Shown: piece by piece, positions 35,551-43,132 of the stretch | Layout: each line of letters starts with the position of its first letter | Position numbering within the stretch: the first letter of the stretch is position 1 | DNA from: Prevotella sp. | GTDB taxonomy: Bacteria; Bacteroidota; Bacteroidia; Bacteroidales; Bacteroidaceae | NCBI GenBank assembly: GCA_017615355.1 | Contig: JAGAAJ010000062.1 | Span: 1-64,000 of the forward strand | DNA length: 64,000 nt | Direction: 5' to 3' | Notes under the pieces: model-generated | Told to the model about the DNA's origin: nothing | The model's database searches: none | Seen by the model: the letters and a program-made list of their open reading frames with translations, nothing else | Translations under genes and position numbers: made by a program

Positions 35551-36267
35551 ATGAAGAAGTTAGTTGTGATATTGATTGGCGCAGCCATGCTGATGAGCAG
35601 CTGCGACACCTACCAGGCCGCTGGAGCCTACTCCGGCAGCATGTTTGGCAATATGGTCGGCTCGGCCATCGGCGGCATTGCCGGCGGATGGCGTGGCCAC
35701 GAGATCGGTTCGTTGATAGGCACCGTGGGTGGAGCTGCCATCGGAGCAGCCATCGGTCAGGCTGCCGAGGAGCGTCAGGAGCGCCGCTACGAGGAGCGTG
35801 CCGCACGTCGCCAGCAGCAGCGCTATGAACAGCGCACCACCCGTCGCCACAACCAGCGCTACGGCCAGTATCCCACGATGGGACAGCAGCCTCAGGCAGC
35901 CTACAGCGCCAATGGTCAGGCATTGGTTGTTCGCAATGCCGCCATCTACGAGGAGAACCAGGACGGCCGCCTCACCCGTGGTGAGAAGTGCACCGTCGTG
36001 TTCGAGATTGCCAACACCACCAGCGACCCCGTCTATGACGTCTATCCCCTGGTCGATGAGCGTTCCGGCAACAGGCACATCCACATCTCGCCGAACATGC
36101 GAGTGGAGAGCATCGCCCCGCATCAGGCCATCCGCTACACCGCCTCGCTGGTAGCCGACAACAGCCTGAAGGACGGCCAGATAGAGGTGCTCGTCGGCGT
36201 GGCGCAGGGCAACAATATCATCGACTCGCAGACACGCGCCTTCCAAATACCCACCTCGAAGCGATAA
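35551..36267 (+). CDS. Glycine-zipper outer-membrane lipoprotein
   Basis: A 238-residue lipoprotein with lipobox AAMLMSSCDTYQ. Residues 25-72 are a glycine zipper (GSMFGNMVGSAIGGIAGGWRGHEIGSLIGTVGGAAIGAAIG). Next is a strongly basic Arg/Gln helix (EERQERRYEERAARRQQQRYEQRTTRRHNQR), and the C-terminal 115 residues form a beta-sandwich-like domain (LTRGEKCTVVFEIANTTSDPVYDVYPLVDERSGNRHIHISPNMRVESI). Glycine-zipper lipoproteins often sit in the outer membrane; the basic helix may contact peptidoglycan or nucleic acid. Function unknown. Monocistronic. Confidence 0.8.
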   Translation: MKKLVVILIGAAMLMSSCDTYQAAGAYSGSMFGNMVGSAIGGIAGGWRGHEIGSLIGTVGGAAIGAAIGQAAEERQERRYEERAARRQQQRYEQRTTRRHNQRYGQYPTMGQQPQAAYSANGQALVVRNAAIYEENQDGRLTRGEKCTVVFEIANTTSDPVYDVYPLVDERSGNRHIHISPNMRVESIAPHQAIRYTASLVADNSLKDGQIEVLVGVAQGNNIIDSQTRAFQIPTSKR

Positions 36268-36301
36268 GGCCCTGAAAGAAAATCCGAGCCTTACTTGAAA
36301 G

Positions 36302-36338
36302 CAATAAGAAAGCCCTCGATTCCGGGGGCTTTCTTATT
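36302..36338. terminator. Bidirectional terminator between the lipoprotein gene and rlpA
   Basis: Long stem AATAAGAAAGCCC / GGGCTTTCTTATT with flanking A and T; it includes the first base of the rlpA stop. Confidence 0.85.
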
Positions 36339-36777
36339 AGTATTGCACAGGAGGGATGCTGTCGGCAGGAGGGGGAGGCCCCTCGGTGAGCGGGTCATAG
36401 ACGGTCACCTCCACATTGGCGATGCCTCGACGCAGGATGCCCAACTGACGGGCAGCACTCCATGAGAGGTCGATGATACGTCCACGGCCGAAGGGTCCGC
36501 GGTCGTTGACCTTCACCACCACCTGCTGTCCGTTGTGAGGATTCACCACCTTCAGCCATGTGCCGAAGGGATGAGTGCGATGGGCACAGGTGAGGCTGTC
36601 GTGATGCAGTCGCTCGCCGCTGCTGGTCTTGCGGCCCGTAGCCCGCTTGCCGTAGTAGGAGGCGATGCCCTTCTGCGTCTGCGCCCCTGCTGGGCTAGTG
36701 AATAGCGAAAAATGAATAGTGAATAGTGCCGTCAGCACCATCCATAGCAGGGTCGACCTATGGTTATAACTATTCAC
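36337..36777 (-). CDS. rlpA: RlpA-like septal ring lytic transglycosylase / double-psi beta-barrel protein
   Basis: A 146-residue exported protein with the RlpA double-psi barrel: [80 protein letters not shown]. The VKVNDRGPF and AHRTHPFGT motifs are diagnostic; there is no SPOR domain. RlpA enzymes cleave naked glycan strands at the septum. The signal peptide region contains an echo repeat ([15 protein letters not shown]), giving an unusual h-region. It starts 6 bp after the gdhA stop. Confidence 0.9.
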   Translation of the reverse strand: MNSYNHRSTLLWMVLTALFTIHFSLFTSPAGAQTQKGIASYYGKRATGRKTSSGERLHHDSLTCAHRTHPFGTWLKVVNPHNGQQVVVKVNDRGPFGRGRIIDLSWSAARQLGILRRGIANVEVTVYDPLTEGPPPPADSIPPVQY

Positions 36778-36783
36778 CGAGCT

Positions 36784-38124
36784 CTACACGATTCCTTGCG
36801 CCAGCATGGCCTTTGCGACCTTCATGAAGCCGGCCACGTTGGCACCCTTCACATAGTTGACATAGCCCGAGGGCTCCTTGCCATACTTCACACACTGCTG
36901 GTGGATGCCGGCCATGATCTGATGCAGACGCTGGTCCACCTCCTCGGCCGTCCACGACATACGCATCGAGTTCTGCGTCATCTCGAGGCCCGAGGTAGCC
37001 ACGCCGCCCGCATTGACGGCCTTGCCAGGAGCGAAGAGCTGTCCGGCAGCAATGAACTTGTTCACAGCCTCGGCGGTGCAGCCCATGTTCGACACCTCGG
37101 CTACGCAGAGCGGCTTCTGTGCCAGGATGGCGTCGGCATCGTCGCCGTTCAGCTCGTTCTGGGTGGCACAGGGCAGGTAGATGTCGGCCTTCTGCTCCCA
37201 GGGCTTCTTGCCTTCGAAGAACTTCGAGCCCTCAAACTCCTCCTCATAGGGCTGACAGATGTCGTTGCCCGAGGCACGCAGCTCCAGCAGGTAGTCAATC
37301 TTCTCGGCATCGAGGCCGGCGGGGTCGTAGATATAGCCGTCGGGGCCGCTGATGGTGATGACCTTCGCACCCAGCTCCGTAGCCTTCTTCGCAGCGCCCC
37401 AGGCCACATTGCCGAAGCCAGAGAGGGCCACCGTCTTACCCTTGATGTCGAGGCCGTGAGTATCGAGCATGTGATGCACGAAGTAGAGGGCACCATAGCC
37501 CGTAGCCTCCGGACGCAGGATAGAGCCGCCCCACTCCAGGCCCTTGCCGGTGAGCGTGGCGCCATGGAACTGTGAGGTGAGCTTCTTGTACATGCCGAAG
37601 AGATAGCCAATCTCGCGTCCGCCCACGCCGATGTCGCCGGCAGGCACGTCCAGGTCGGGACCGATCACCTTGTAGAGCTCCATCATGAAGGCCTGGCAGA
37701 AACGCATGATCTCAGCCTCGCTCTTGCCTCGCGGAGCAAAGTCGGAGCCGCCCTTGCCGCCACCCATAGGCAGCGTGGTGAGGGCATTCTTAAACGTCTG
37801 CTCGAAGCCGAGGAACTTCAGGATAGAGAGGTTGACAGAGGGATGGAAGCGCAGACCGCCCTTGTAGGGGCCGATGGCGCTATTGAATTGCACTCGGTAG
37901 CCGATGTTCACCTGCACCTCGCCCTTGTCGTCGACCCAGGGCACACGGAATGTGGTGATGCGCTCAGGTTCTACGATACGCTCCACAATCTTTGCCTTTT
38001 CAAATTCGGGATGCTGGTTGTAGACGTCCTTAATGCTTTCCAAGACTTCACGCACAGCCTGTAGGAATTCCACTTCGCCGGGGTGCTTGCGCTCCAGCTG
38101 TTGCATGATTTTCTCAACTTCCAT
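36784..38124 (-). CDS. gdhA: NADP-type glutamate dehydrogenase
   Basis: A 446-residue hexameric GDH: FRVPWVDDKGEVQVNIGYRVQFNSAIGPYKGGLRFHPSVNLSILKFLGFEQTFKNALTTLPMGGGKGGSDFAP (catalytic Lys in MGGGKGG), DVPAGDIGVGGREIGYLFGMYK, and the Rossmann fold VALSGFGNVAWGAAKKATELG. It makes glutamate from 2-oxoglutarate and ammonia, the main ammonia entry point in Bacteroidales. Full length. Promoter at 38182-38189. Confidence 0.97.
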   Translation of the reverse strand: MEVEKIMQQLERKHPGEVEFLQAVREVLESIKDVYNQHPEFEKAKIVERIVEPERITTFRVPWVDDKGEVQVNIGYRVQFNSAIGPYKGGLRFHPSVNLSILKFLGFEQTFKNALTTLPMGGGKGGSDFAPRGKSEAEIMRFCQAFMMELYKVIGPDLDVPAGDIGVGGREIGYLFGMYKKLTSQFHGATLTGKGLEWGGSILRPEATGYGALYFVHHMLDTHGLDIKGKTVALSGFGNVAWGAAKKATELGAKVITISGPDGYIYDPAGLDAEKIDYLLELRASGNDICQPYEEEFEGSKFFEGKKPWEQKADIYLPCATQNELNGDDADAILAQKPLCVAEVSNMGCTAEAVNKFIAAGQLFAPGKAVNAGGVATSGLEMTQNSMRMSWTAEEVDQRLHQIMAGIHQQCVKYGKEPSGYVNYVKGANVAGFMKVAKAMLAQGIV

Positions 38125-38181
38125 AGTGTTTTTTAGTTTTTAAAGTTAATTAGGTTATAAGGTTTATGCTTAGAAACAGGG

Positions 38182-38189
38182 CAAAGATA
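38182..38189 (-). promoter_or_regulatory. gdhA: Promoter -7 box for gdhA
   Basis: TATCTTTG on the minus strand, 57 bp upstream of the ATG; the leader is AT-rich. Confidence 0.65.
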
Positions 38190-38242
38190 GACATTTTTTC
38201 CTTACCCACCAAGAAAAAACGCATAATAGTTTCAAAAATAAC

Positions 38243-38299
38243 AAAAAAAGCCCCGAAAAAGGGGCCTAAACGTACTATCGTAATAAGTACTTTCGTAAG
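38243..38299 (-). repeat. Palindrome-plus-hairpin repeat, left copy
   Basis: Read on the minus strand: CTTACGAAAGTACTTA, then T, then TACGATAGTACGTTTAG, then a GCCCC/GGGGC hairpin and T run. The 34-bp core matches the right copy at 48213 with one mismatch, in inverse orientation. It also serves as the terminator of the kinase genes. Confidence 0.8.
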
Positions 38300-38367
38300 A
38301 ATCAGCCTCAGTTGCTTGGATTGACAAAGGCGATTGCCATGATGGCAGTATTAGTCATCGAGAACAT

Positions 38368-39645
38368 CTATCCTTGCTTCTTCTTTATTCTAATGCGGAT
38401 AACAAAAAGGATTAAAGAGACAACGACACCCAGAAAAAAGAGTGGCAAGAAATAAACTTCATAGACGGAATGGTATATTGACAGTATCTTCAAGAAATCA
38501 TGACGATATACACTACCATTCTCATGCGTCGATACAGGAAAGATGCTGCTTCCCAACCAATATAAAGAGAAGATAATGCTGATGCACAAATACACATTTA
38601 CGCGTTTGAGTGCCTTTCTGTTTTTCTCCGATTCCTCCTCATCGCTACGCCCTGACAATACTGTTTCTTCACTAGAGCTGAGGACTGTCGGTGTGCCCAG
38701 CTCCTCGGCGGGCTGGTATGCCTTCGGGCTCTCTTTCAGCTCCTGGGCCGACTGCCGCTGCGGTTGCTGCAACATCTGCTCAATCTCCTCTACGCTCTGT
38801 GGACGGCGCGGATAGTCAGGCTGCATCATCCACAGCACCAAACGGCGCATATCGGCGCTCACCGTCTCGGGGAAACGGAAGGCACGCTCACCGTCGTACT
38901 TCACGTCGCTCAGCTCTGGCGGGCGTTCGTTGGAGAGCAGGTTGTAGAGTGTGGCGCCAAGGGCGTAGAAGTCGGTCCACGGGCCAATGCGCTTCATCGA
39001 GCCCTCCACCTGTTCCGAAGGTGCATAGCCAGGGGTATAGCAGAAGCCTGTCGATGTGCTGAGTGTCTGGCTCTCCTGCGCCGACAGTTGCTTGCTCGCG
39101 CCGAAATCAATGAGCCAGCAATGGCCGTTGTCACCCAGCATGATGTTGCCAGGCTTCAGGTCAAGGTGATAGATGCCCTGATGATGGACACACTTCAGAG
39201 CTTGCAGCACCTGCGACAACCACGGGCGCACCTGCTGCTCGGTGAAGGGTTTTCCGTTGCGTTTCATCACAGCCGAAAGCGCCTCTCCCTCGATGAGACG
39301 CATCACGTAATAGGCCGTCTGGTTCTCCTCGAAGAAGTCATTCACCTCCACGATGTGCAACTCCTGCAGGCGGGCCAGGCGCTGGGCCTCCTTATAGAAC
39401 TTGTCCTTCATCTGCTGGTAGGCCATGCGGTTGTCGCTGACGCTGACTGTCACGTCGGTGCCCTGCCGCAGGTTGATGCCACGCATAAAAAACTCCTTCA
39501 AGGCCATGTGCTTACCCAGGCGTGTGTGCTCCACCTCGTATGTATTACCGAAACCGCCCGAGGCGATATAGCGCACCACCCTGTATTCTCCTCCTTTCAA
39601 CAATGTGCCAATGGGCAACATTTGTTGGATATCAACCTCTGCCAT
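38368..39645 (-). CDS. Hanks-type serine/threonine protein kinase with C-terminal membrane anchor
   Basis: A 425-residue protein. The kinase domain (about 15-290) has the P-loop [11 protein letters not shown], the ATP-binding Lys50 (MALKEFF), the catalytic loop HLDLKPGNIM with Asp162, DFG at 180-182 ([10 protein letters not shown]) and the GYAPSEQ segment. HRD is HLD here. A linker rich in Gln/Glu is followed by two TM helices at about 349-370 and 397-418 and a basic tail. It is the second of a kinase pair: it starts 35 bp after the kinase-FKBP gene and has its own -7 box (39668-39675). The target is unknown. Confidence 0.92.
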   Translation of the reverse strand: MAEVDIQQMLPIGTLLKGGEYRVVRYIASGGFGNTYEVEHTRLGKHMALKEFFMRGINLRQGTDVTVSVSDNRMAYQQMKDKFYKEAQRLARLQELHIVEVNDFFEENQTAYYVMRLIEGEALSAVMKRNGKPFTEQQVRPWLSQVLQALKCVHHQGIYHLDLKPGNIMLGDNGHCWLIDFGASKQLSAQESQTLSTSTGFCYTPGYAPSEQVEGSMKRIGPWTDFYALGATLYNLLSNERPPELSDVKYDGERAFRFPETVSADMRRLVLWMMQPDYPRRPQSVEEIEQMLQQPQRQSAQELKESPKAYQPAEELGTPTVLSSSEETVLSGRSDEEESEKNRKALKRVNVYLCISIIFSLYWLGSSIFPVSTHENGSVYRHDFLKILSIYHSVYEVYFLPLFFLGVVVSLILFVIRIRIKKKQG

Positions 39646-39667
39646 AGAATAGTAGTTTATTTAGTTA

Positions 39668-39675
39668 CAAAGATA
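39668..39675 (-). promoter_or_regulatory. Promoter -7 box for the second kinase
   Basis: TATCTTTG on the minus strand, 22 bp upstream of the ATG. Confidence 0.6.
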
Positions 39676-39680
39676 GCATA

Positions 39681-41639
39681 TTACTCTTCTATACCAAGTA
39701 GCTTGACATTGAAGATCAGGGCCGAGAAAGGCTTGATCTGGCCAGCTTCGCGGCTGCCGTATGCAAGCTCCTGCGGGATGTAGATCTCCCACTCAGAGCC
39801 TACGGGCATCATGCTGAGCGCCTCAGTCCAGCCTGCAATGACCTGCTGCAGACCGAAAACTGCGGGCTCACCGCGCTCTATGCTGCTGTCGAAGACGGTG
39901 CCGTCGATGAGGCGGCCTTCATAGTCCACCTTCACGGTCTGTTCAGCGGTTGGTATTCTGCCCGTTCCCTGCCTCAGTATCTTGTACTGCAAACCACTTT
40001 CCGTAGTGTACACTCCTGCCTTTTTCTTGTTCTCCTCCAAAAACTTCTCGCCGGCCTCCTTGTTATCACGATATTCGCTGGCAGTCTTTTCTTGTTGATA
40101 CTTGTTCATCAGGCGTTCTGCGGTTTCCTTGGCTTCTGACAAATCCATGACACTTCCTAAATGCCAATAGCCCTGAATAAAACCTGCCACAAAGATTTCT
40201 ATGGGCAAACTCTCATTGCTTTCATTGCCAAAGATATGTTCTTTAATCTGCGGCATCATCGCGTTCTTTATCTGCCGTCCGATATCGATGCCCGACTCCA
40301 CAGCCTTATCTTCTTCTTCCGTCAAGGCAGCACCATCCTCTTCGTCATTAAGACGTTTGTCGGTGATACCCGTACCCTGCAACAGTCCCACAGAAAACTC
40401 AAACAGCTTAGTCGTATCCACATTCATGGATGTACCCAAGTATGATACCAGTCCGTCAGACTGACTCATGCCCAGCGTATAGGCTAGGGTGTCTAGGTCG
40501 GTGTCTAGGTCGTCAAAATTCTGATAGTATTCTACCACTTGCTCCAGCGTCATATCCTCGTCATCCATCTTTTTGCTACTACCTTTTGAACCAAGCAACA
40601 GCCACAGAATTACGCCAACCACAACTATAGCAGCAGCCACAGCCGCATATGCCATCCAATGTGAACGTTGAGCACTAGCTGCTATAACGGTCTGGGCATT
40701 GTCGGGGGGTGCTATTCTCGTTGCCGTCTCTTTGGAGCGGATGGAGGCTGTGGTTTCCACACCCTTATTGCCCTCAGTCAGAAAGCGGCGAATGGCCTCA
40801 ACATTCTGCGGACGACGGTTGCGATTGGTCTGCATGAGCCAGATGACAAGGTCACGCATACCTGAACTGACGGCGTTCAACGGGGCGAAGGCCTGCTCTG
40901 GCTGCTCGTTGATGTCACTTGACTGAGGGGGCCTTTGGGCTGTCAGCAGATTGAAAAGGGTTGCGCCCAAAGCATAGAAATCTGTCCATGGTCCAAACTT
41001 CTCCATATTCTGCTCCACCTGTTCTGGGGGAGCATAGCCTGGCGTGAAACAAAGAGCCGATGAAGCTGTGGCACCCCCCTCGGAACTCAACTGCTTGGAG
41101 GCACCGAAATCAATCAAACGCACCACACCCTGACGGTCCTGCATAATATTGGCTGGCTTGAGGTCAAGGTGCCAGAGGTGGTTGTTGTGCACCTCTTCAA
41201 GCGCATCGAGCAGCTGTGTCAGAATTGCTTTCACCTCTGATTCTGCTATGGGCTCGCCAGTATGGTTTAACCGTGCGGAAAGTGACTCGCCGTCGATATA
41301 GTCCATCACGTAATAGCAGGTGCCGTTTTCGTCGAACAAGTCATGCACATGTACAATATGATTGCTGTTCAGGCTACGCAGTCGGCGTGCCTCCTTCTTG
41401 AATTTCTCCAGCTGCTCTTCGTATTGTGGCTTCTGCTGAGCGTTGCTCACGCTAACGGAGACTTGATCGCCATCACGTTCGTTCACGCCACTCATGAAAA
41501 ATTCCTTGATGGCCATCTGCTCGTTGAAATTCAGGTTGGTCACGGCATAGGTGTTGCCAAAACCGCCAGAGGCAAGATGCTTATCTATACGATAGGCCCC
41601 GTGTAATACGGTGCCGATAGGTAATAAATTGTTCTCCAT
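39681..41639 (-). CDS. Serine/threonine protein kinase fused to an FKBP-type prolyl isomerase
   Basis: A 652-residue protein. Residues 10-290 are a Hanks kinase ([11 protein letters not shown]; Lys45 in [17 protein letters not shown] with Asp159; DFG at 177-179; GYAPPEQ). A single TM helix spans 327-350 ([23 protein letters not shown]). Residues 365-540 are acidic and helical, resembling the FkpA/Mip dimerisation region, and 545-650 form an FKBP domain ([38 protein letters not shown] ... [29 protein letters not shown]). The expected topology is kinase in the cytoplasm and isomerase in the periplasm. The frame opens to 41696, but the promoter at 41667-41674 favours 41639. Confidence 0.92.
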   Translation of the reverse strand: MENNLLPIGTVLHGAYRIDKHLASGGFGNTYAVTNLNFNEQMAIKEFFMSGVNERDGDQVSVSVSNAQQKPQYEEQLEKFKKEARRLRSLNSNHIVHVHDLFDENGTCYYVMDYIDGESLSARLNHTGEPIAESEVKAILTQLLDALEEVHNNHLWHLDLKPANIMQDRQGVVRLIDFGASKQLSSEGGATASSALCFTPGYAPPEQVEQNMEKFGPWTDFYALGATLFNLLTAQRPPQSSDINEQPEQAFAPLNAVSSGMRDLVIWLMQTNRNRRPQNVEAIRRFLTEGNKGVETTASIRSKETATRIAPPDNAQTVIAASAQRSHWMAYAAVAAAIVVVGVILWLLLGSKGSSKKMDDEDMTLEQVVEYYQNFDDLDTDLDTLAYTLGMSQSDGLVSYLGTSMNVDTTKLFEFSVGLLQGTGITDKRLNDEEDGAALTEEEDKAVESGIDIGRQIKNAMMPQIKEHIFGNESNESLPIEIFVAGFIQGYWHLGSVMDLSEAKETAERLMNKYQQEKTASEYRDNKEAGEKFLEENKKKAGVYTTESGLQYKILRQGTGRIPTAEQTVKVDYEGRLIDGTVFDSSIERGEPAVFGLQQVIAGWTEALSMMPVGSEWEIYIPQELAYGSREAGQIKPFSALIFNVKLLGIEE

Positions 41640-41666
41640 TGTCTGTTCAGGTTTGATATGATGTTG

Positions 41667-41674
41667 CAAAAGTA
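41667..41674 (-). promoter_or_regulatory. Promoter -7 box for the kinase-FKBP gene
   Basis: TACTTTTG on the minus strand, 27 bp upstream of the ATG. Confidence 0.6.
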
Positions 41675-41814
41675 GAAAAAAATGTGGTAATAACAAAATT
41701 ATCTTCTGTTTTTGTCACACATTATTTATTTTTCCATGAGGACAAACATACATAATAAGCCCCCGAAATTGGACCTTAACGTCACATGTCACAAAGTCAC
41801 AATAGATAAAGAAG

Positions 41815-41842
41815 AAACGCCGACCTTCACAGGCCAGCGTTT
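41815..41842 (-). terminator. Terminator downstream of the smalltalk/HU-like genes
   Basis: On the minus strand the stem AAACGCTGGCC / GGTCGGCGTTT is followed by CTTCTTT. The rest of the 270-bp gap between 41640 and 41909 includes a degenerate copy of the palindrome-hairpin repeat (GCCCCCGAAATTGG at about 41760) and nothing else recognised. Confidence 0.65.
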
Positions 41843-41909
41843 CCCTCAAAATAACGTTGCCAAAAAATCCTTAAAACTTATGACTGCAATGAACGTAAGG
41901 TAAGTCTTG

Positions 41910-42047
41910 TTAGAGTGGGCCGTAGCCCATGCAGCTGGTGGTGGTCAGGGCGGTGATGGCGGCGGTGAGGATAGCGACGATCACCTCAACGGCCTTGCGC
42001 TTGATGGCCTGCCAGGCTTTCTCTCGCAGAGTATCAAAGAATTTCAT
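41910..42047 (-). CDS. Smalltalk-type micropeptide
   Basis: A 45-residue peptide: MKFFDTLREKAWQAIKRKAV, then a hydrophobic stretch VEVIVAILTAAITALTTTSC and a short end MGYGPL. A basic amphipathic start, one TM-like segment and a Cys near the C-terminus are the pattern of the Bacteroidetes smalltalk family, which is typically encoded beside HU-like and VirE/DUF3987 genes, as here. The Thr-Thr-Ser-Cys end looks lipobox-like but is C-terminal. Function unknown. It is downstream of the HU-like gene, with a 208-bp gap containing inverted repeats. Confidence 0.75.
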   Translation of the reverse strand: MKFFDTLREKAWQAIKRKAVEVIVAILTAAITALTTTSCMGYGPL

Positions 42048-42076
42048 AGTTGTCAAGAATTAGAGGGTTAAGATTT

Positions 42077-42252
42077 CTCGCGCAGAGCCGCTGAGTACGC
42101 AGAGGTAACGCTGAGTATATTTTTTTCGCGGGTCTTATGGGAGTTCACGGAGTAATAATGAGAATAATACTAACTCCTTAAAAACTCTTATAAACTCTCA
42201 AATAACAATAGTCCTCTGCGTCTACTCTGCGTACTCTGCGGCTCTGCGCGAG
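42077..42252. repeat. Inverted repeat flanking a 110-bp spacer
   Basis: Left arm CTCGCGCAGAGCCGC at 42077 continues TGAGTACGCAGAG; the right arm ends 42252 and is its reverse complement with one mismatch over about 28 bp. The spacer contains AACTCTTATAAACTCT-type echoes. It occupies the whole gap between the smalltalk and HU-like genes. Confidence 0.75.
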
Positions 42253-42255
42253 TGT

Positions 42256-42804
42256 TTACGGATTCACCACAGGCTCATCACCCCAGCCGCTGGAGCTGCC
42301 AGTACCGCTGCCGAGGCCGCTGATGTACTCGCCCTTGGTGTTGGAGAGGGTGAGCTCGCCAGCCTTGATCTTCTCGGCCAGGGCGGTGTAGCCCAGCTCG
42401 GCGTCCTGAGTCATGTGCTCGCGGGAGGCCTCACCGGTGGTGCGGCACATCATGCGCACGGTGACGATGTTGCCGCCGCTGTAGGTGCCGTTGGCGGCAC
42501 GGGTGGCACGGGTCAGGGTGAAGTGCTCGGCATCGGTGGCAGGGCAGGTGGTCACGGCGGGGGTGAAGATGCACAGGTCGGCGATCTTCACGGGGTTGCC
42601 GTCGAGCACCAGCTCGCGCACGCATCCTGCAATCTTGCTCAGCACACCGAGGATGATGTCCTTGGTGTAGGGCGAGCCGTGCTGTGCGATGTGCTTGGCC
42701 AGTCCCTCGATTTCAATGGGCTTGTTGTTCTTGGCGCGGGCATAGACCTTGCCGAAGTTCTTGTGCCCCTGGATCTTGTTCTTGTAAAAATTCAGTTTAA
42801 TCAT
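42256..42804 (-). CDS. HU-like DNA-binding protein with extended Gly/Ser-rich tail
   Basis: A 182-residue protein starting MIKLNFYKNKIQGHKNFGKVYARAKNNKPIEIEGLAKHIAQHGSPYTKD. The core is the HU/IHF-like fold of the Bacteroidetes histone-like family (IILGVLSKIAGCVRELVLDGNPVKIADLCIFTPAV ... FTLTRATRAANGTY). It ends with a disordered GLGSGTGSSSGWGDEPVVNP tail. It is not a housekeeping HU (that is hup at 31748). Such proteins accompany smalltalk and lysin genes near surface-polysaccharide loci. Promoter at 42850-42857. Confidence 0.85.
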   Translation of the reverse strand: MIKLNFYKNKIQGHKNFGKVYARAKNNKPIEIEGLAKHIAQHGSPYTKDIILGVLSKIAGCVRELVLDGNPVKIADLCIFTPAVTTCPATDAEHFTLTRATRAANGTYSGGNIVTVRMMCRTTGEASREHMTQDAELGYTALAEKIKAGELTLSNTKGEYISGLGSGTGSSSGWGDEPVVNP

Positions 42805-42849
42805 GGTTGTAAAAGTTTTTGTGTTGGTTGATAATGTTAATTGACAATG

Positions 42850-42857
42850 CAAAGGTA
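42850..42857 (-). promoter_or_regulatory. Promoter -7 box for the HU-like gene
   Basis: TACCTTTG on the minus strand, 45 bp upstream of the ATG, and about 80 bp from the 21-bp tandem array. Confidence 0.7.
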
Positions 42858-42935
42858 CGAAGATGCCCAACCAATTGCAACTATTCCTTGCCTTTAACAT
42901 ATTTTTAATTTCCCTCCCATCGAGCGGCTCTCTGC

Positions 42936-43019
42936 GGAGGCTCCCCAGCGAATTGCGGAGGCTCCGGAGAATATTTTGGAGGCTCCGCAGCAAATTCTGG
43001 AGGCTGTTTTTTTGAAAAA
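42936..43019. repeat. 21-bp tandem repeat in the divergent intergenic region
   Basis: GGAGGCTCC begins at 42936, 42957 and 42978, and GGAGGCTG at 42999: an exact 21-bp period with AATT-type centres (GCGAATTGC, AGAATATTTT, GCAAATTCT). It lies between the divergent promoters of the HU-like and coiled-coil genes and looks like an iteron or multi-site operator. Confidence 0.8.
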
Positions 43020-43057
43020 TAAATGCAAATTTATTTTATTCTTTGTTCCTTTATTCG

Positions 43058-43065
43058 TATCTTTG
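43058..43065 (+). promoter_or_regulatory. Promoter -7 box for the coiled-coil gene pair
   Basis: TATCTTTG followed by CAGTC, with a 67-bp leader containing a short hairpin (CGCCCCCTTCGCGGGG). Confidence 0.7.
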
Positions 43066-43120
43066 CAGTCTTTTCGCCCCCTTCGCGGGGTATCAAAATA
43101 ACTAACAATTTAAAACAAGA

Positions 43121-43127
43121 AAGGAGG
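43121..43127 (+). promoter_or_regulatory. Strong Shine-Dalgarno sequence
   Basis: AAGGAGG, 5 nt before the ATG at 43133. Nearly all other genes in the window lack such a motif, as is usual in Bacteroidetes. Confidence 0.75.
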
Positions 43128-43132
43128 AATTC

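Noticed and set aside
38308..38367. Independent 19-codon gene after the second kinase
   Set aside because: Too short and without ribosome-binding context to list as a gene; kept only as an observation.
42805..42993. Long N-terminal extension of the HU-like frame (LRSLQNI repeats)
   Set aside because: It crosses the gene's own promoter at 42850 and consists of the 21-bp intergenic array.
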